Part shown: positions 24,105 through 32,292 of the stretch, piece by piece
Numbering within the stretch: position 1 is the first letter of the stretch
Layout: every line of letters starts with the position of its first letter
Assembly: GCA_029976005.1 (NCBI GenBank)
Contig: JARKOQ010000258.1
Coordinates: 1-35,738, forward strand
Direction: 5' to 3'
Source: Aggregatilineales bacterium
GTDB lineage: Bacteria > Chloroflexota > Anaerolineae > Aggregatilineales > Ch27
DNA length: 35,738 nt
Notes under the pieces: generated by a model
What the model saw: the letters and a program-made list of their open reading frames with translations, nothing else
Databases searched by the model: none
Told to the model about the DNA's origin: nothing
Program-made: the position numbers and the translations under genes

Positions 24105-24977
24105 ATGCTACGCCCCGGTTCACCCACCGGCCCGATCTATGCGCTAACCGCCCCACGCTACCAGGCCGACATCGGGCCGGTCATGCACCGCCTTGCCCTC
24201 AGCCTGGTGGAGATGGCCGCCCAGAACGGCCGCCTGCCACCCGGAGCCAGGGCCCTCGATCTCGGCACGGGGACGGGCATTCTGGCGCGCTGCCTGGTCC
24301 GGCGTGGGCTGTGGGTCGCCGCAATCGATCTCAGCTATCCGATGTTGCGTGAGGCCCGCACCTTACCGATTGCCAGAGCCGAGACACAGCCCGCCTTCGT
24401 CCAGATGGATGCCAATACCCTTGCCGGGCTAACCGACCGGTCGTTCGACCTGGCCTTCGCGTCGTTCGGGCTGGCAGACTGCGAGCCGGATCGAGTCTGG
24501 CGCGCTCTACGGCGCGTGTTGCGCCCAAACGGATGGCTGTACCTCCAGGAATGGGGGCCGCTCGACTCGCGGCGCGATCCACGCGCGATCGTCGACCGCA
24601 CCCTGGCGGCATTCGCCCTCCCCGACGCCGGCGCCGAGCTTCAGGCCCTGCGCGCCCATCTGGCGGAACCCCGGCCCTGGGAAATACGTCTTCAAGACGT
24701 GGACGACTATACCGAAGCGCTGACGGAGGCCGGCTTTGCGGTTATGGCCGTTTCGGAAAGCCGTCCGGTGACACTGCGGCTCTCCCCGGACCGCTTTCTG
24801 ACCTATGCCCTGGCCTGGGCGCCCCGCCGGCTTGAAGTCGAAGCCATGTCGCCCCGGCAGCGAGCCGCCTTCCTGCGCGCGGTCACCAGCCGCCTGAGCC
24901 GCCTGGCGATGCCGGGGGGAAATCTGTCCTGGAAACCGGTGGTTCTTCAGGTCGCGGCCCGGCGGTTGGCGAACTAG
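24105..24977 (+). CDS. Class I SAM-dependent methyltransferase
   Basis: A 290-aa Rossmann methyltransferase of the Methyltransf_11/25 type. SAM motif I is ALDLGTGTGIL (50-60), the acidic end of strand 2 is AIDLSYPML (73-81), motif III is DRSFDLAFASFGLADCEPD and motif IV VLRPNGWLYLQEWGPL. The C-terminal 100 residues are an unassigned helical region typical of substrate-specific caps. Substrate unknown. AGGAAG lies 5 nt before ATG 24105. It is divergent from the C39/TPR gene (199-bp gap with no firm promoter recognised) and precedes the response regulator by 87 bp. It has no membrane segment, unlike the methyltransferase at 6691. Confidence 0.88.
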   Translation: MLRPGSPTGPIYALTAPRYQADIGPVMHRLALSLVEMAAQNGRLPPGARALDLGTGTGILARCLVRRGLWVAAIDLSYPMLREARTLPIARAETQPAFVQMDANTLAGLTDRSFDLAFASFGLADCEPDRVWRALRRVLRPNGWLYLQEWGPLDSRRDPRAIVDRTLAAFALPDAGAELQALRAHLAEPRPWEIRLQDVDDYTEALTEAGFAVMAVSESRPVTLRLSPDRFLTYALAWAPRRLEVEAMSPRQRAAFLRAVTSRLSRLAMPGGNLSWKPVVLQVAARRLAN

Positions 24978-24979
24978 CA

Positions 24980-25007
24980 TTGCGCTGACATGCAAATAAG
25001 TTATTAT
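24980..25007 (+). promoter_or_regulatory. Candidate promoter of the response regulator gene
   Basis: TTGCGC (24980-24985), 16-bp spacer, TATTAT (25002-25007); the -10 matches five of six positions. The surrounding 60 bases are clearly AT-rich compared with neighbours and contain the inverted pair GTTAT/ATAAC. The leader would be about 50 nt. Confidence 0.4.
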
Positions 25008-25064
25008 GTGACTATCGATAACGACCCAAGTCATTTGTACGCAATAACTCTGGCAGAGGAATCC

Positions 25065-25760
25065 GTGTCCGACAGACCACTCCTGATCATCGAAGACGAC
25101 GACCAACTCGTGGAGATCGTGACAAAGTTGTTGACCAAGCGGGGATTCCAGGTCGAGGCGGGTCTCAATGGGCAAGAGGGTCTGGCCGCCCTGGAAAAAT
25201 ACCATCCCCTCCTGGTGATCCTCGACCTGCGCCTTCCGGACATGGCTGGAATCGAAGTCTTGCAGCAAATCCGGGCGAAAACGAATATCCCCGTGCTGAT
25301 TCTCAGCTCGACCACCGAGGACAGTAAAAAAGTAGAGGCGTTTGAAGAGGGAGCCGATGATTACGTAACCAAACCATTCGACCCCGCCGAGCTGACGGCA
25401 CGGATTAATGCCCTCCTGCGCCGCCTGACGTGGATTCCCCAGACGGCGCACTGCCTGCGGGTTGGCAATGTCGAACTCGATCTGGCCCGCCATCAGGCCA
25501 GGCGCGATGGCGAGCCGCTGCTGCTGACCCCCATCGAATTCATGCTGCTGACCCTGTTGATGGAACAGGCCGGAGGCGTCGTCTCGCACGAGGCCCTGCT
25601 CACCAGTGTGTGGGGGCCGGGCTACAAGGGCGACTTTTCAGTGCTGCGGGTCAATATCTCCCGCCTGCGCAACAAGCTTAAGGGCGGCACCACGTCCCCC
25701 GACTTCATCGAAACCATCCCCCACGCCGGTTATCGCATCCCCGCGCCACGCCAGGATTGA
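25065..25760 (+). CDS. OmpR/PhoB-family response regulator
   Basis: A 231-aa two-component response regulator. The receiver domain (about 5-118) has the acidic triad EDDD (10-13), phospho-acceptor Asp54 in VILDLRLPDM, Ser/Thr at 81-83 and Lys103 in YVTKPF. A winged-helix trans_reg_C domain (about 131-226) follows, with LTPIEFMLLTLLMEQAGGVVSHEALL and ISRLRNKL recognition helix. It should activate or repress transcription when phosphorylated. GTG 25065 is chosen because GAGGA lies 4 nt upstream; the longer reading from 24990 runs through the candidate promoter. No histidine kinase is adjacent, so it is an orphan here; the kinase at 10974 is a candidate partner. Confidence 0.95.
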   Translation: MSDRPLLIIEDDDQLVEIVTKLLTKRGFQVEAGLNGQEGLAALEKYHPLLVILDLRLPDMAGIEVLQQIRAKTNIPVLILSSTTEDSKKVEAFEEGADDYVTKPFDPAELTARINALLRRLTWIPQTAHCLRVGNVELDLARHQARRDGEPLLLTPIEFMLLTLLMEQAGGVVSHEALLTSVWGPGYKGDFSVLRVNISRLRNKLKGGTTSPDFIETIPHAGYRIPAPRQD

Positions 25761-25772
25761 GACTAAAACAAA

Positions 25773-25795
25773 CAGCGAGACCGGGGGTCTCGCTG
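25773..25795 (-). terminator. Intrinsic terminator of the DUF362 gene
   Basis: CAGCGAGACC/GGTCTCGCTG (25773-25782 and 25786-25795) make a 10-bp perfect stem with a 3-nt loop. On the minus strand it is followed by TTTGTTTTAG, a good T-tract, so it ends the DUF362 transcript. It also lies 13 bases past the plus-strand response-regulator stop and may block read-through there. Confidence 0.85.
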
Positions 25796-25818
25796 CTCGC
25801 CGATTCATCCGACGGTCG

Positions 25819-27039
25819 CTACTTGTTGCGCCCGCGCAGGAAGAACATCCCGCCCAGGAACAACGCACCGGCTACCGCCGCCGCCCCACCGGCGGCCATG
25901 CTCATGATCTTGTCCGGATCCTCGCCGGGCATCACCACCTCGCCGTTGCCGTACTGCTTGAAGAGCTGACCCCATTTGGTCTGCAGGGCGTCTTCCACGC
26001 GCTGGCGTCCCACGAACGGATACCAGTACAGGTTGTGGTAAACGTGGCTCGCCAGGTAGCTCCACGGCACGATCGGCGTGCGCAGCAGCAATCCCTCGAA
26101 GCCCTTCAGCCAGCCGTGATAGATCATCTTCTGGCCGACACTGGCGAAGGTATCTTCCTGAACGAACTCCCAGGCCGGCTCGTCACGGATGTCGTATCCC
26201 ACGATCTCGATCTGTTTCGGATCGCCGATCCCCAGGCCACGCTCGTGGCCCAGCCGGATGAAGTCCAGCGACAGCGGGTCGAACCCTTGCAGCTTGGCGC
26301 TGATCGCGTCGATTGCCACCTGGTCGGCGGAGGCCAGCAGAATATCCTTCTCATGCCAACGCATCGCCCGCGGCCCAGGGCCATCCCCCGCGAACGTGCC
26401 ATCCATCACCGCGAAGATGCCGGTATGGATGTCCTGCTGAATCTGGAGCAGGTCCACGACCGTCTCGTGGATCACCGAATGGGTCCAGTGGCGATTCTTG
26501 CTCAACAGGCCGCCAAAAGCGTTCTTCATCGAGCCTGTGATCGTGGTGAAGACGTGCGTCTTGACCGTGGGCAGGTGGATGATGTTGCGCCCGTAGAAGC
26601 ACTCTGGAATATAGATGCCTTCCGGGAAGACGCGATCCAGAACCAGCAGGGGTTCCTTCGGCTCGTAGCGCACCCACTTGAACTGGGGCTCGTAGAGGTG
26701 CCAGTTCTCCAGGCCGTACTTATCCGTGACGTAACGGTGCTTGTTGTTTTCCTCGCCCGCCCGCGCGTCGACCACCACCGTGTCGTTATGCGCGCCGACG
26801 ATCCGCGGATAGCCCGCGCTCTGAAGCTCCTTGATGACCCCTTCGATCTGCCACGGGGTGCTGGAACAGGCAGGATACCAGGTATCCCAGGAAATATTGA
26901 TCTTGAGCAGGGTGTCTTTGTCGCGGGGCAGCGCATCCTGGTAACCCGCCAGGCGCATCACCTGACGAATATCCTCCAACACGGTGCCCGGCTGGGTCTT
27001 TAGAACGGCAACTTTGCCTTTGCCGGGGAAATCAGCCAT
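25819..27039 (-). CDS. DUF362 domain protein with C-terminal membrane anchor
   Basis: A 406-aa protein of the DUF362 family, which is related by fold to MauM/iron-sulfur and uncharacterised redox proteins but here lacks a CxxCxxC ferredoxin cluster. The core runs about 8-300, with the family block FYGRNIIHLPTVKTHVFTTI (148-167) and GSMKNAFGGLLSKNRHWTH (169-187), and later ADQVAIDAISAKLQG (238-252). The Gly/Ala-rich C-terminus (381-402) is a membrane helix followed by a basic tail. Function is unknown. ATG 27039 is chosen because AGAGGAG lies 7 nt upstream; a longer reading from 27141 lacks this site. Promoter at 27090-27118, terminator at 25773-25795, so it is monocistronic. Confidence 0.9.
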   Translation of the reverse strand: MADFPGKGKVAVLKTQPGTVLEDIRQVMRLAGYQDALPRDKDTLLKINISWDTWYPACSSTPWQIEGVIKELQSAGYPRIVGAHNDTVVVDARAGEENNKHRYVTDKYGLENWHLYEPQFKWVRYEPKEPLLVLDRVFPEGIYIPECFYGRNIIHLPTVKTHVFTTITGSMKNAFGGLLSKNRHWTHSVIHETVVDLLQIQQDIHTGIFAVMDGTFAGDGPGPRAMRWHEKDILLASADQVAIDAISAKLQGFDPLSLDFIRLGHERGLGIGDPKQIEIVGYDIRDEPAWEFVQEDTFASVGQKMIYHGWLKGFEGLLLRTPIVPWSYLASHVYHNLYWYPFVGRQRVEDALQTKWGQLFKQYGNGEVVMPGEDPDKIMSMAAGGAAAVAGALFLGGMFFLRGRNK

Positions 27040-27089
27040 GACTGTACTCCTCTTGAGTTTACAGCTCACATATTCAACCACTTCAATCG

Positions 27090-27118
27090 AGTATAGCTGA
27101 GGGTCTGGCTCCTGTCCA
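27090..27118 (-). promoter_or_regulatory. Promoter of the DUF362 gene
   Basis: On the minus strand TGGACA (27118-27113), 17-bp spacer, TATACT (27095-27090); each hexamer matches five of six consensus positions. The start point would be near 27083, giving a leader of about 44 nt. Confidence 0.75.
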
Positions 27119-27209
27119 CGCCAGCGCGGGCCGCACTCCATTTCAGATGGATTTCAAAGATCGCAACTTGCGTTCGGTCCCTACGTAGAATATGATGGGA
27201 GAGACGACC

Positions 27210-27245
27210 CAACCCGATCTGCCTTCTCCGAAGGTGGGAGGGTTG
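27210..27245 (+). promoter_or_regulatory. Possible structured leader of the secreted-protein gene
   Basis: Arms CAACCC (27210-27215) and GGGTTG (27240-27245) enclose a smaller stem CCTTC/GAAGG (27222-27226 and 27230-27234). TAGAAT at 27186-27191 upstream could be the -10 of this gene, though no good -35 is seen. The arrangement would give a leader of about 110 nt with a hairpin. Confidence 0.3.
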
Positions 27246-27307
27246 TTTCCGCGTATTGTTGGTGCTCACTGTACGGGTATCCACCACCGAAGAAGGAGAA
27301 GATTTAC

Positions 27308-28396
27308 ATGAAGTCCCGTTTGCTGAGTGTGCTTCTCGTATTCGCTCTGCTGCTTGCTGCCGTGCCCGCCGTGAACGCGCAGGGCGACGACACCTACCTG
27401 ACCTGCTACAATCTGTCTGCCGAAGACTGCACTCTTTTGCTGGAAGGCATGGCCGCCAGCAAAGCGATCCAGTCTTTCAACATGAACTTCACCATCCAGC
27501 TCAACCTGAACGGCCTGGCCAGCATGGCGGCCATGATGGGGGCAAGCCCTGACGAAGCCCCCAGCGATATCGCCGTCCATATCGAAGGCAGCGGCCCGTT
27601 CGCCATGGTTCAGACCCAAGCCCTGGCGCCCTTCCTGCTGGACCTCGCGATCAACGCCGCCGTTGACGCCGGCGTCGACAGCCAGTCCGGCTCGATCAAC
27701 GTCCGGATCGTGGACGACTTCGTGTACTTCACCGACGTCGAAAGCGGCGCGTGGATGGGCGTCGCCATGGCCGATGCCATGAAGGTCGCGGAAGAGCAGA
27801 TGGGCCTCGGCAGCCTGCTCGGCGGCAGTGGCGAGATGCCTTCGGGCGAACTCAACCCGGCCGACCTGCTCGGCGGCGATCCGAATGCCATGATGGAAGC
27901 GGCCGGCCTCGGTGAAGACGCTGCGGCGCTGCTCCAGACCCCCGGCTTCATCAACCACGTGCGCCTGCCCGATCAGAACGGCATGAACGGCTTCGAGCTG
28001 ACCATGGACTTCGCCCCGCTCTTCGCGTCGGCGGACTTCCAGAACCTGCTCAACACGGCCATGACCCAGGCCGCCTCCGCCGACGACCCCAGCGCCTCGC
28101 AGATGGCGATGATGGTCCCCATGCTGCTGGCCGGCACGACGATCAAGATCGTCCAGACCCAGTGGTACAACGCGGCGGACAAGTTCATCAACAGCTTCGG
28201 CCTCAATCTGGCCGCCAGCCTCGACCTGGCCGCGCTGATGGGCCCCAGCGCCAGCAGCAGCAGCGCTCAGATCCCGCCGATCGAACTGCTCATGGACTTC
28301 GTGGTGACCATGGATCAGATCAACGGCACGTTCGAGGTGGTGGCTCCTGAAGGCGCGACCATCCTGACGGCCGAGGACCTGCAATCGGGCATGTAG
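27308..28396 (+). CDS. Secreted protein of unknown function
   Basis: A 362-aa exported protein. The signal peptide is clear (positive start MKSR, hydrophobic core, cleavage near VNA-QG at residue 24-25). The mature chain begins with a Cys pair in YLTCYNLSAEDC (31-42), then alternates beta-like and Met/Ala-rich segments (SMAAMMGAS, DPNAMMEAAGLG), and ends with TFEVVAPEGATILTAEDL. The overall pattern, a secreted beta-rich shell of about 330 residues, loosely recalls lipid-binding LppX/LolA-type folds, but there is no specific motif; treat it as unknown. GAAGGAG lies 9 nt before the ATG. It is divergent from the DUF362 gene and has its own terminator. Confidence 0.8.
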   Translation: MKSRLLSVLLVFALLLAAVPAVNAQGDDTYLTCYNLSAEDCTLLLEGMAASKAIQSFNMNFTIQLNLNGLASMAAMMGASPDEAPSDIAVHIEGSGPFAMVQTQALAPFLLDLAINAAVDAGVDSQSGSINVRIVDDFVYFTDVESGAWMGVAMADAMKVAEEQMGLGSLLGGSGEMPSGELNPADLLGGDPNAMMEAAGLGEDAAALLQTPGFINHVRLPDQNGMNGFELTMDFAPLFASADFQNLLNTAMTQAASADDPSASQMAMMVPMLLAGTTIKIVQTQWYNAADKFINSFGLNLAASLDLAALMGPSASSSSAQIPPIELLMDFVVTMDQINGTFEVVAPEGATILTAEDLQSGM

Positions 28397-28421
28397 TGCC
28401 CCTCTGCTTCACGTTTCATCA

Positions 28422-28450
28422 GGGCCGCTCGATCGAGCGGCCCTTCTTTT
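28422..28450 (+). terminator. Intrinsic terminator of the secreted-protein gene
   Basis: A 22-bp perfect palindrome centred on TCGA (GGGCCGCTC/GAGCGGCCC, 28422-28430 and 28435-28443) is followed by TTCTTTT. It starts 25 bases after the stop codon at 28396. Confidence 0.9.
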
Positions 28451-28455
28451 GTAGC

Positions 28456-28484
28456 TTGCCCCCCTCACCGCATCGCTCTATAAT
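28456..28484 (+). promoter_or_regulatory. Promoter of the XRE-TPR pair
   Basis: TTGCCC (28456-28461), 17-bp spacer, consensus TATAAT (28479-28484). It begins just 6 bases after the preceding terminator's T-run, and the predicted start gives a leader of about 28 nt to ATG 28519. Confidence 0.7.
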
Positions 28485-28518
28485 GCAGCCAGAATCGATG
28501 TTTTTGGGAGAGATGCCC

Positions 28519-29337
28519 ATGAGCTTCAGCGACATTTCCGGGAACCTGGCCGACCGCCTGAAGAAAAACCGGGAAAAGCAATCTGCCCCACCCGAAGACA
28601 AGCCGGTCGACTTCAAGGAGTTGTACGCCCTGCGCGCCCGAATCCACGGCCTGTTGATCCGCGACGCGCGGCTGGCCCGGGGACGCTCGGTGGAGGAATG
28701 CGCGGCCAGCCTGGGCCTCGCGCCCGAAACGCTCGAAAGCTGGGAACTGGGCATGGAATACCCCAGCCTGCCTGAGATGGAACTGCTGGCCTACGAGCTG
28801 GGCGTCCCGGTCAGCCATTTCTGGTCAAACCAAACCCTGACCGGGGATAACACCCCGGCCCAACTGCCCCAGGACGAATACGTGATTCTGCGCAGCCGGC
28901 TGATTGGCGCGCTGCTTCGCCAGGCGCGCCAGAACGCCGGGCTGAGCCTCGAAGCCCTGTCGGAGCAATGCGGCATCCCGGCGCAAAAGCTGAATGCCTA
29001 CGAACTGGGCCAGGAGCCAATCCCGCTGCCGGAGCTGACCACCCTGGCATCGGCCTGCAAGGTTTCCCTCAACCACTTCACCGACGGCCACAACCGGATC
29101 GGGCACCGGCTGGAATTGCAGGAAAGCTTCCAGCGCTTCCAGGCCCTGGATGAGCCAACCCGCGCTTTCCTCAGCAATCCCAGCAATCAGAGCTTTCTGC
29201 ATCTCGCCATGTGGTTCAGCCAGCTTAGCGTCAGCGACCTGCGCGGCCTGGCCGAGAGTATCCTCAACCTGAGCCGGTTGGATGGTGAGCAGATGCGCCG
29301 GATTGCCGAAGGCATCCTGAACGACATCACCCTGTAG
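28519..29337 (+). CDS. Tandem XRE-family HTH regulator
   Basis: A 272-aa protein with two Cro/CI-type helix-turn-helix domains, at about 43-103 (RSVEECAASLGLAPETLESWELG) and 128-189 (LSLEALSEQCGIPAQKLNAYELG). Each has the characteristic G-x-EYPSLPEMELLAYELGV or G-x-EPIPLPELTTLASAC tail helix. The C-terminal 75 residues (about 195-272) are helical and unassigned. It probably binds DNA, perhaps as an intramolecular pair of HTH units. ATG 28519 is chosen because GGGAG lies 8 nt upstream; an in-frame ATG at 28513 is also possible, and the longer reading from 28396 runs through the terminator. It precedes the TPR gene by 31 bp. Confidence 0.9.
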   Translation: MSFSDISGNLADRLKKNREKQSAPPEDKPVDFKELYALRARIHGLLIRDARLARGRSVEECAASLGLAPETLESWELGMEYPSLPEMELLAYELGVPVSHFWSNQTLTGDNTPAQLPQDEYVILRSRLIGALLRQARQNAGLSLEALSEQCGIPAQKLNAYELGQEPIPLPELTTLASACKVSLNHFTDGHNRIGHRLELQESFQRFQALDEPTRAFLSNPSNQSFLHLAMWFSQLSVSDLRGLAESILNLSRLDGEQMRRIAEGILNDITL

Positions 29338-29368
29338 AACCGGCATTTCGCCAATGAGGAGTCTGTGA

Positions 29369-29947
29369 GTGAGCAAGGCATTTGAACTTCAGCAGGAAGG
29401 GATTCAGTTCTTTCAGCAGCGGGAATACGAGGCCGCGGCGCAGCGCTTTCTGCAAGCGCGCGAGGCCTATGAGGCGGCTGGAGAGCAAGACATGGCTGCC
29501 GAGATGCGCGTCAATCTGGGGCTGGTTCACCGTGCCCTGGGGGAATATGACCGGTCCATCGCCCTCATGCACGAAGCGCTGGAATACTTCAGCGAGCTGA
29601 ACGACGAAAAACGCGCGGCGCAGGTGTTGGGCAATCTGGGCGGGGTCTACGCGGCCCAGGGAGACACCGAGCAAGCGCTGACCTGCTATCGCCAGGCGGC
29701 GGACATCCTCAAAGCCCTGGGCGAGGAAGCCTTGTACGGCCAGACCTTGCTGGCGATGGGCGATCTCCAGGTGCGCAGCGGCCAGGTCATGTCGGGCGCG
29801 GCGCTCTACGAAGTCGGTCTGGACAGCCTCGACAACCTGTCTGGCACCCAGAAAATCCTCAAGGGGCTGCTGGGGATCAAGCGCCGCCTGGTTGGCGGCG
29901 CGCCGGCTCCCTCGGCGGCTGATGACGAGACCAAACCGGATGAATAG
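29369..29947 (+). CDS. TPR-repeat protein
   Basis: A 192-aa soluble protein composed of about four tetratricopeptide repeats. Landmarks are GIQFFQQREYEAAAQRFLQAREAYEAAG, VNLGLVHRALGEYDRSIALMHEALEYF, LGNLGGVYAAQGDTEQALTCYRQAADI and LLAMGDLQVRSGQVMSGAALYEVGLD, each repeat being about 40 residues. The tail is Ala/Pro-rich and acidic. It probably mediates a protein interaction, plausibly with the neighbouring XRE protein, but this is inference from adjacency. Start is GTG 29369, with GAGGAG 7 nt upstream. It shares an operon with the XRE gene and ends at a bidirectional terminator. Confidence 0.88.
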   Translation: MSKAFELQQEGIQFFQQREYEAAAQRFLQAREAYEAAGEQDMAAEMRVNLGLVHRALGEYDRSIALMHEALEYFSELNDEKRAAQVLGNLGGVYAAQGDTEQALTCYRQAADILKALGEEALYGQTLLAMGDLQVRSGQVMSGAALYEVGLDSLDNLSGTQKILKGLLGIKRRLVGGAPAPSAADDETKPDE

Positions 29948-29964
29948 GCACGCCACCCGAAATC

Positions 29965-29996
29965 AAAAGACGCGCCCCGCGAGGCGCGTCTTTTTT
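29965..29996. terminator. Bidirectional intrinsic terminator (XRE-TPR operon / EF-G gene)
   Basis: AAAAGACGCGCC (29965-29976) pairs with GGCGCGTCTTTT (29983-29994) around a 6-nt loop. T-tracts flank the 8-bp GC core on both strands, so it can terminate both the plus-strand TPR gene and the minus-strand EF-G gene. Confidence 0.9.
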
Positions 29997-30030
29997 GTAT
30001 GTCACCGGCAAACCGGAAACGCGGGGAGGT

Positions 30031-32109
30031 CTATTCCTCTTCCTCGCGATCCTTCTTTGCGGCGTCGATGATGGCCTGAGCAATATGAGTCGGCACCGGC
30101 TCATAGTGATCGAAGCTCATCTCGTAAATGCCACGGCCGCCCGTCATCGAGCGCAAATCGTTCCCGTAGCGCTGCATCTCGGCCTGGGGAACCAGGGCCG
30201 TGACCACGCTGCGGCCGCCCTCGGTGTCCATGCCCTGGACACGCCCGCGCCGGGTATTCATGTCGCTCATGATGTCGCCCATGTTGTCCTCGGGCACGAT
30301 CACACGCACGCTCATGATCGGCTCCAACAGGACGGGGCCGGCCTCAAGAACCGCCTCGCGGAAAGCACCGCGTCCGGCGATCTGAAAGGCGATGTCCTTG
30401 GAATCGACCGGATGCTCCTTGCCGTCATAGACCGCCGCCCGGACGTCCACCACCGGGTACCCGGCCACCGGGCCGCTTTCCAGAGTCTGGCGCACGCCCT
30501 TTTCCGTCGAAGCCACGAACGGCTGCGAGATCGACCCACCGACGATTTCGGAGGCAAACTCGAAGCCCGCGCCGCGCTCCCGCGGATCGATGCGCAGGTG
30601 CACTTCCGCGAACTGGCCCGCGCCGCCAGTCTGCTTCTTATGGCGGTAGACCGCGCTGGCCGTCTTGGTAATGGTTTCCAGGTAAGGCACCTTGGGCAAT
30701 GCCGTCAACAGGCCAACGCCAAGCTGCTCGGCCCGCTTGATCGCCACGTTGATGTGAACCTCGCCCATCCCTTCCAGGATTGTCTCCTTGGTGGAGAAGT
30801 CCTGACGCCACTTCAGGGTGGGATCGGCTTCGCAGATGCTGGTCAGGATCGGGCCCATCTTGGCGCCTTCCGCCTGGGTGGCGGGAGTCAGGGCCACGCC
30901 GTAGAGCGGGGCCGGGAACTTGACCGGCGCGACCTGGACCGGATTGGCCTTGAGGGTCAGGGTGTTGCCCGTCGTGGTATGGCTGAGCTTGGCCACCGCG
31001 CCGATGTCGCCCACGTGCAGCTTGTCGACCGTGATCTGTTCCTTGCCGCGCAGGACCAGCAGTGAACCGACACGCTCCTCGTTGTCGCGAGTGACGTTGT
31101 AGTAGCGCGAGTCGGGATTCATGCTGCCGGAGAAAATGCGGAGATAGTTGACCGTCCCCACGAATTTGTCCGTGGATGATTTGAAGACGTAAGCCGCCAG
31201 CGGGCCGTCGTCCGTATGAGGGCCCGCGACCGGGGTTACTTCTTCATCCTTCAGCAGGGCAAAGGTGCCGTGGTCGGGCGTGTTGACGAAGTTGACAAAC
31301 GCTTCCAGCAGAGTCGCCACGGCGATGTTATGCGCGCCGCTGACCGCGAACACAGGCACCGTGCGGCGCTCCGGATCCATCACGACCTTGCGCAGCCCTT
31401 CGGCAACTTCTTCGGGCGACAGGTCGCCCTGATCGAAGTACTTCTCGATCAGCGCGTCATCCGCTTCCGCCGCCGCTTCGACCAGCACCATGCGGGCTTC
31501 TTCGACCGCGTCGGCCATGTCGGCGGGAATCTCGCTCGCCTTCTGGCCGGACTCCAGGTACGCCTTCTGCGTCAGGATATTCACCACGCCCTTGAAGGCA
31601 TGTTCCTGGCCAATCGGCAGCGTGACCGGGACAAAGCGGTAGCCGGAAAAGCGTGAGCGCAGCGACTGAATCGCGTTGGCGTAGTTCGCGTTTTCGCGGT
31701 CCATCTTGGTCACGATCGCGATCAGCGGGCGGTTGAACTCATGGGCAAAGCCCCACGCCAGTTCGGTCCCCACTTCGGCGCCCGCCACCGAGTCCACCAC
31801 GGCGGCGACGGCATCGACCGCGTAGATCGCATTCTTCACTTCGCCCTGAAAATCGGTAAAGCCTGGGGTATCCAGCACATTGATTTTGTAGCCGTTGTAT
31901 TCACAGGGCACCAGCGAGGTGTTGATCGAAATACCGCGCTGCTTTTCGTCATCGTCAAAGTCCGAGACGGTATTCTTCTCCCCAACACTCCCCAGGCGGT
32001 TGGTCGCCCCGGTATTGAAGAGCAGCGCTTCAACCAACGACGTCTTGCCGGAGCCCTGATGACCGACCAGGGCGACATTCCTCAATTTGTCAGTGGTATA
32101 GACCTTCAC
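30031..32109 (-). CDS. fusA: EF-G family translation factor (EF-G2-like)
   Basis: A 692-aa translational GTPase of EF-G architecture. The P-loop is GHQGSGKT (16-23) instead of GHIDAGKT, and switch I is DEKQRGISI instead of ERERGITI, both marks of the EF-G2 subfamily (PRK12740-type) rather than canonical FusA. NVLDTPGFTDF, TKMDREN and the domain III-V blocks (EGMGEVHINVAIKRAEQ, RRGRVQGMD, RYGNDLRSMTGGRG) are intact. It probably acts on the ribosome in translocation or recycling, but paralogue roles vary. GTG 32109 is chosen because GGAGG lies 9 nt upstream. No rpsL/rpsG/tuf neighbours are present, another sign that this is a secondary copy. Confidence 0.93.
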   Translation of the reverse strand: MKVYTTDKLRNVALVGHQGSGKTSLVEALLFNTGATNRLGSVGEKNTVSDFDDDEKQRGISINTSLVPCEYNGYKINVLDTPGFTDFQGEVKNAIYAVDAVAAVVDSVAGAEVGTELAWGFAHEFNRPLIAIVTKMDRENANYANAIQSLRSRFSGYRFVPVTLPIGQEHAFKGVVNILTQKAYLESGQKASEIPADMADAVEEARMVLVEAAAEADDALIEKYFDQGDLSPEEVAEGLRKVVMDPERRTVPVFAVSGAHNIAVATLLEAFVNFVNTPDHGTFALLKDEEVTPVAGPHTDDGPLAAYVFKSSTDKFVGTVNYLRIFSGSMNPDSRYYNVTRDNEERVGSLLVLRGKEQITVDKLHVGDIGAVAKLSHTTTGNTLTLKANPVQVAPVKFPAPLYGVALTPATQAEGAKMGPILTSICEADPTLKWRQDFSTKETILEGMGEVHINVAIKRAEQLGVGLLTALPKVPYLETITKTASAVYRHKKQTGGAGQFAEVHLRIDPRERGAGFEFASEIVGGSISQPFVASTEKGVRQTLESGPVAGYPVVDVRAAVYDGKEHPVDSKDIAFQIAGRGAFREAVLEAGPVLLEPIMSVRVIVPEDNMGDIMSDMNTRRGRVQGMDTEGGRSVVTALVPQAEMQRYGNDLRSMTGGRGIYEMSFDHYEPVPTHIAQAIIDAAKKDREEEE

Positions 32110-32183
32110 CGAGCTTAACCTCCAGCAGGCTACAGCCAGACCGCGCATGTCCGGCCGATATGTTAGGCGCGCTTTAAGAAATC

Positions 32184-32189
32184 ATTATA
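32184..32189 (-). promoter_or_regulatory. Possible promoter (-10) of the EF-G gene
   Basis: Consensus TATAAT on the minus strand, about 75 bases before the GTG start. The hexamer 17 bp further upstream (TGACGG) does not match a -35 well. An imperfect inverted repeat with CCGAC/GTCGG ends (32192-32217) overlies this zone. Confidence 0.4.
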
Positions 32190-32292
32190 TCGCCGACCAC
32201 AACAACCGTCATTGTCGGACCGATGAGGTTTCCTTGGACAACCATCAATCGTTCTATTCGGCCCGGCATCGAGGGATAAGATCGCGTCCGGA

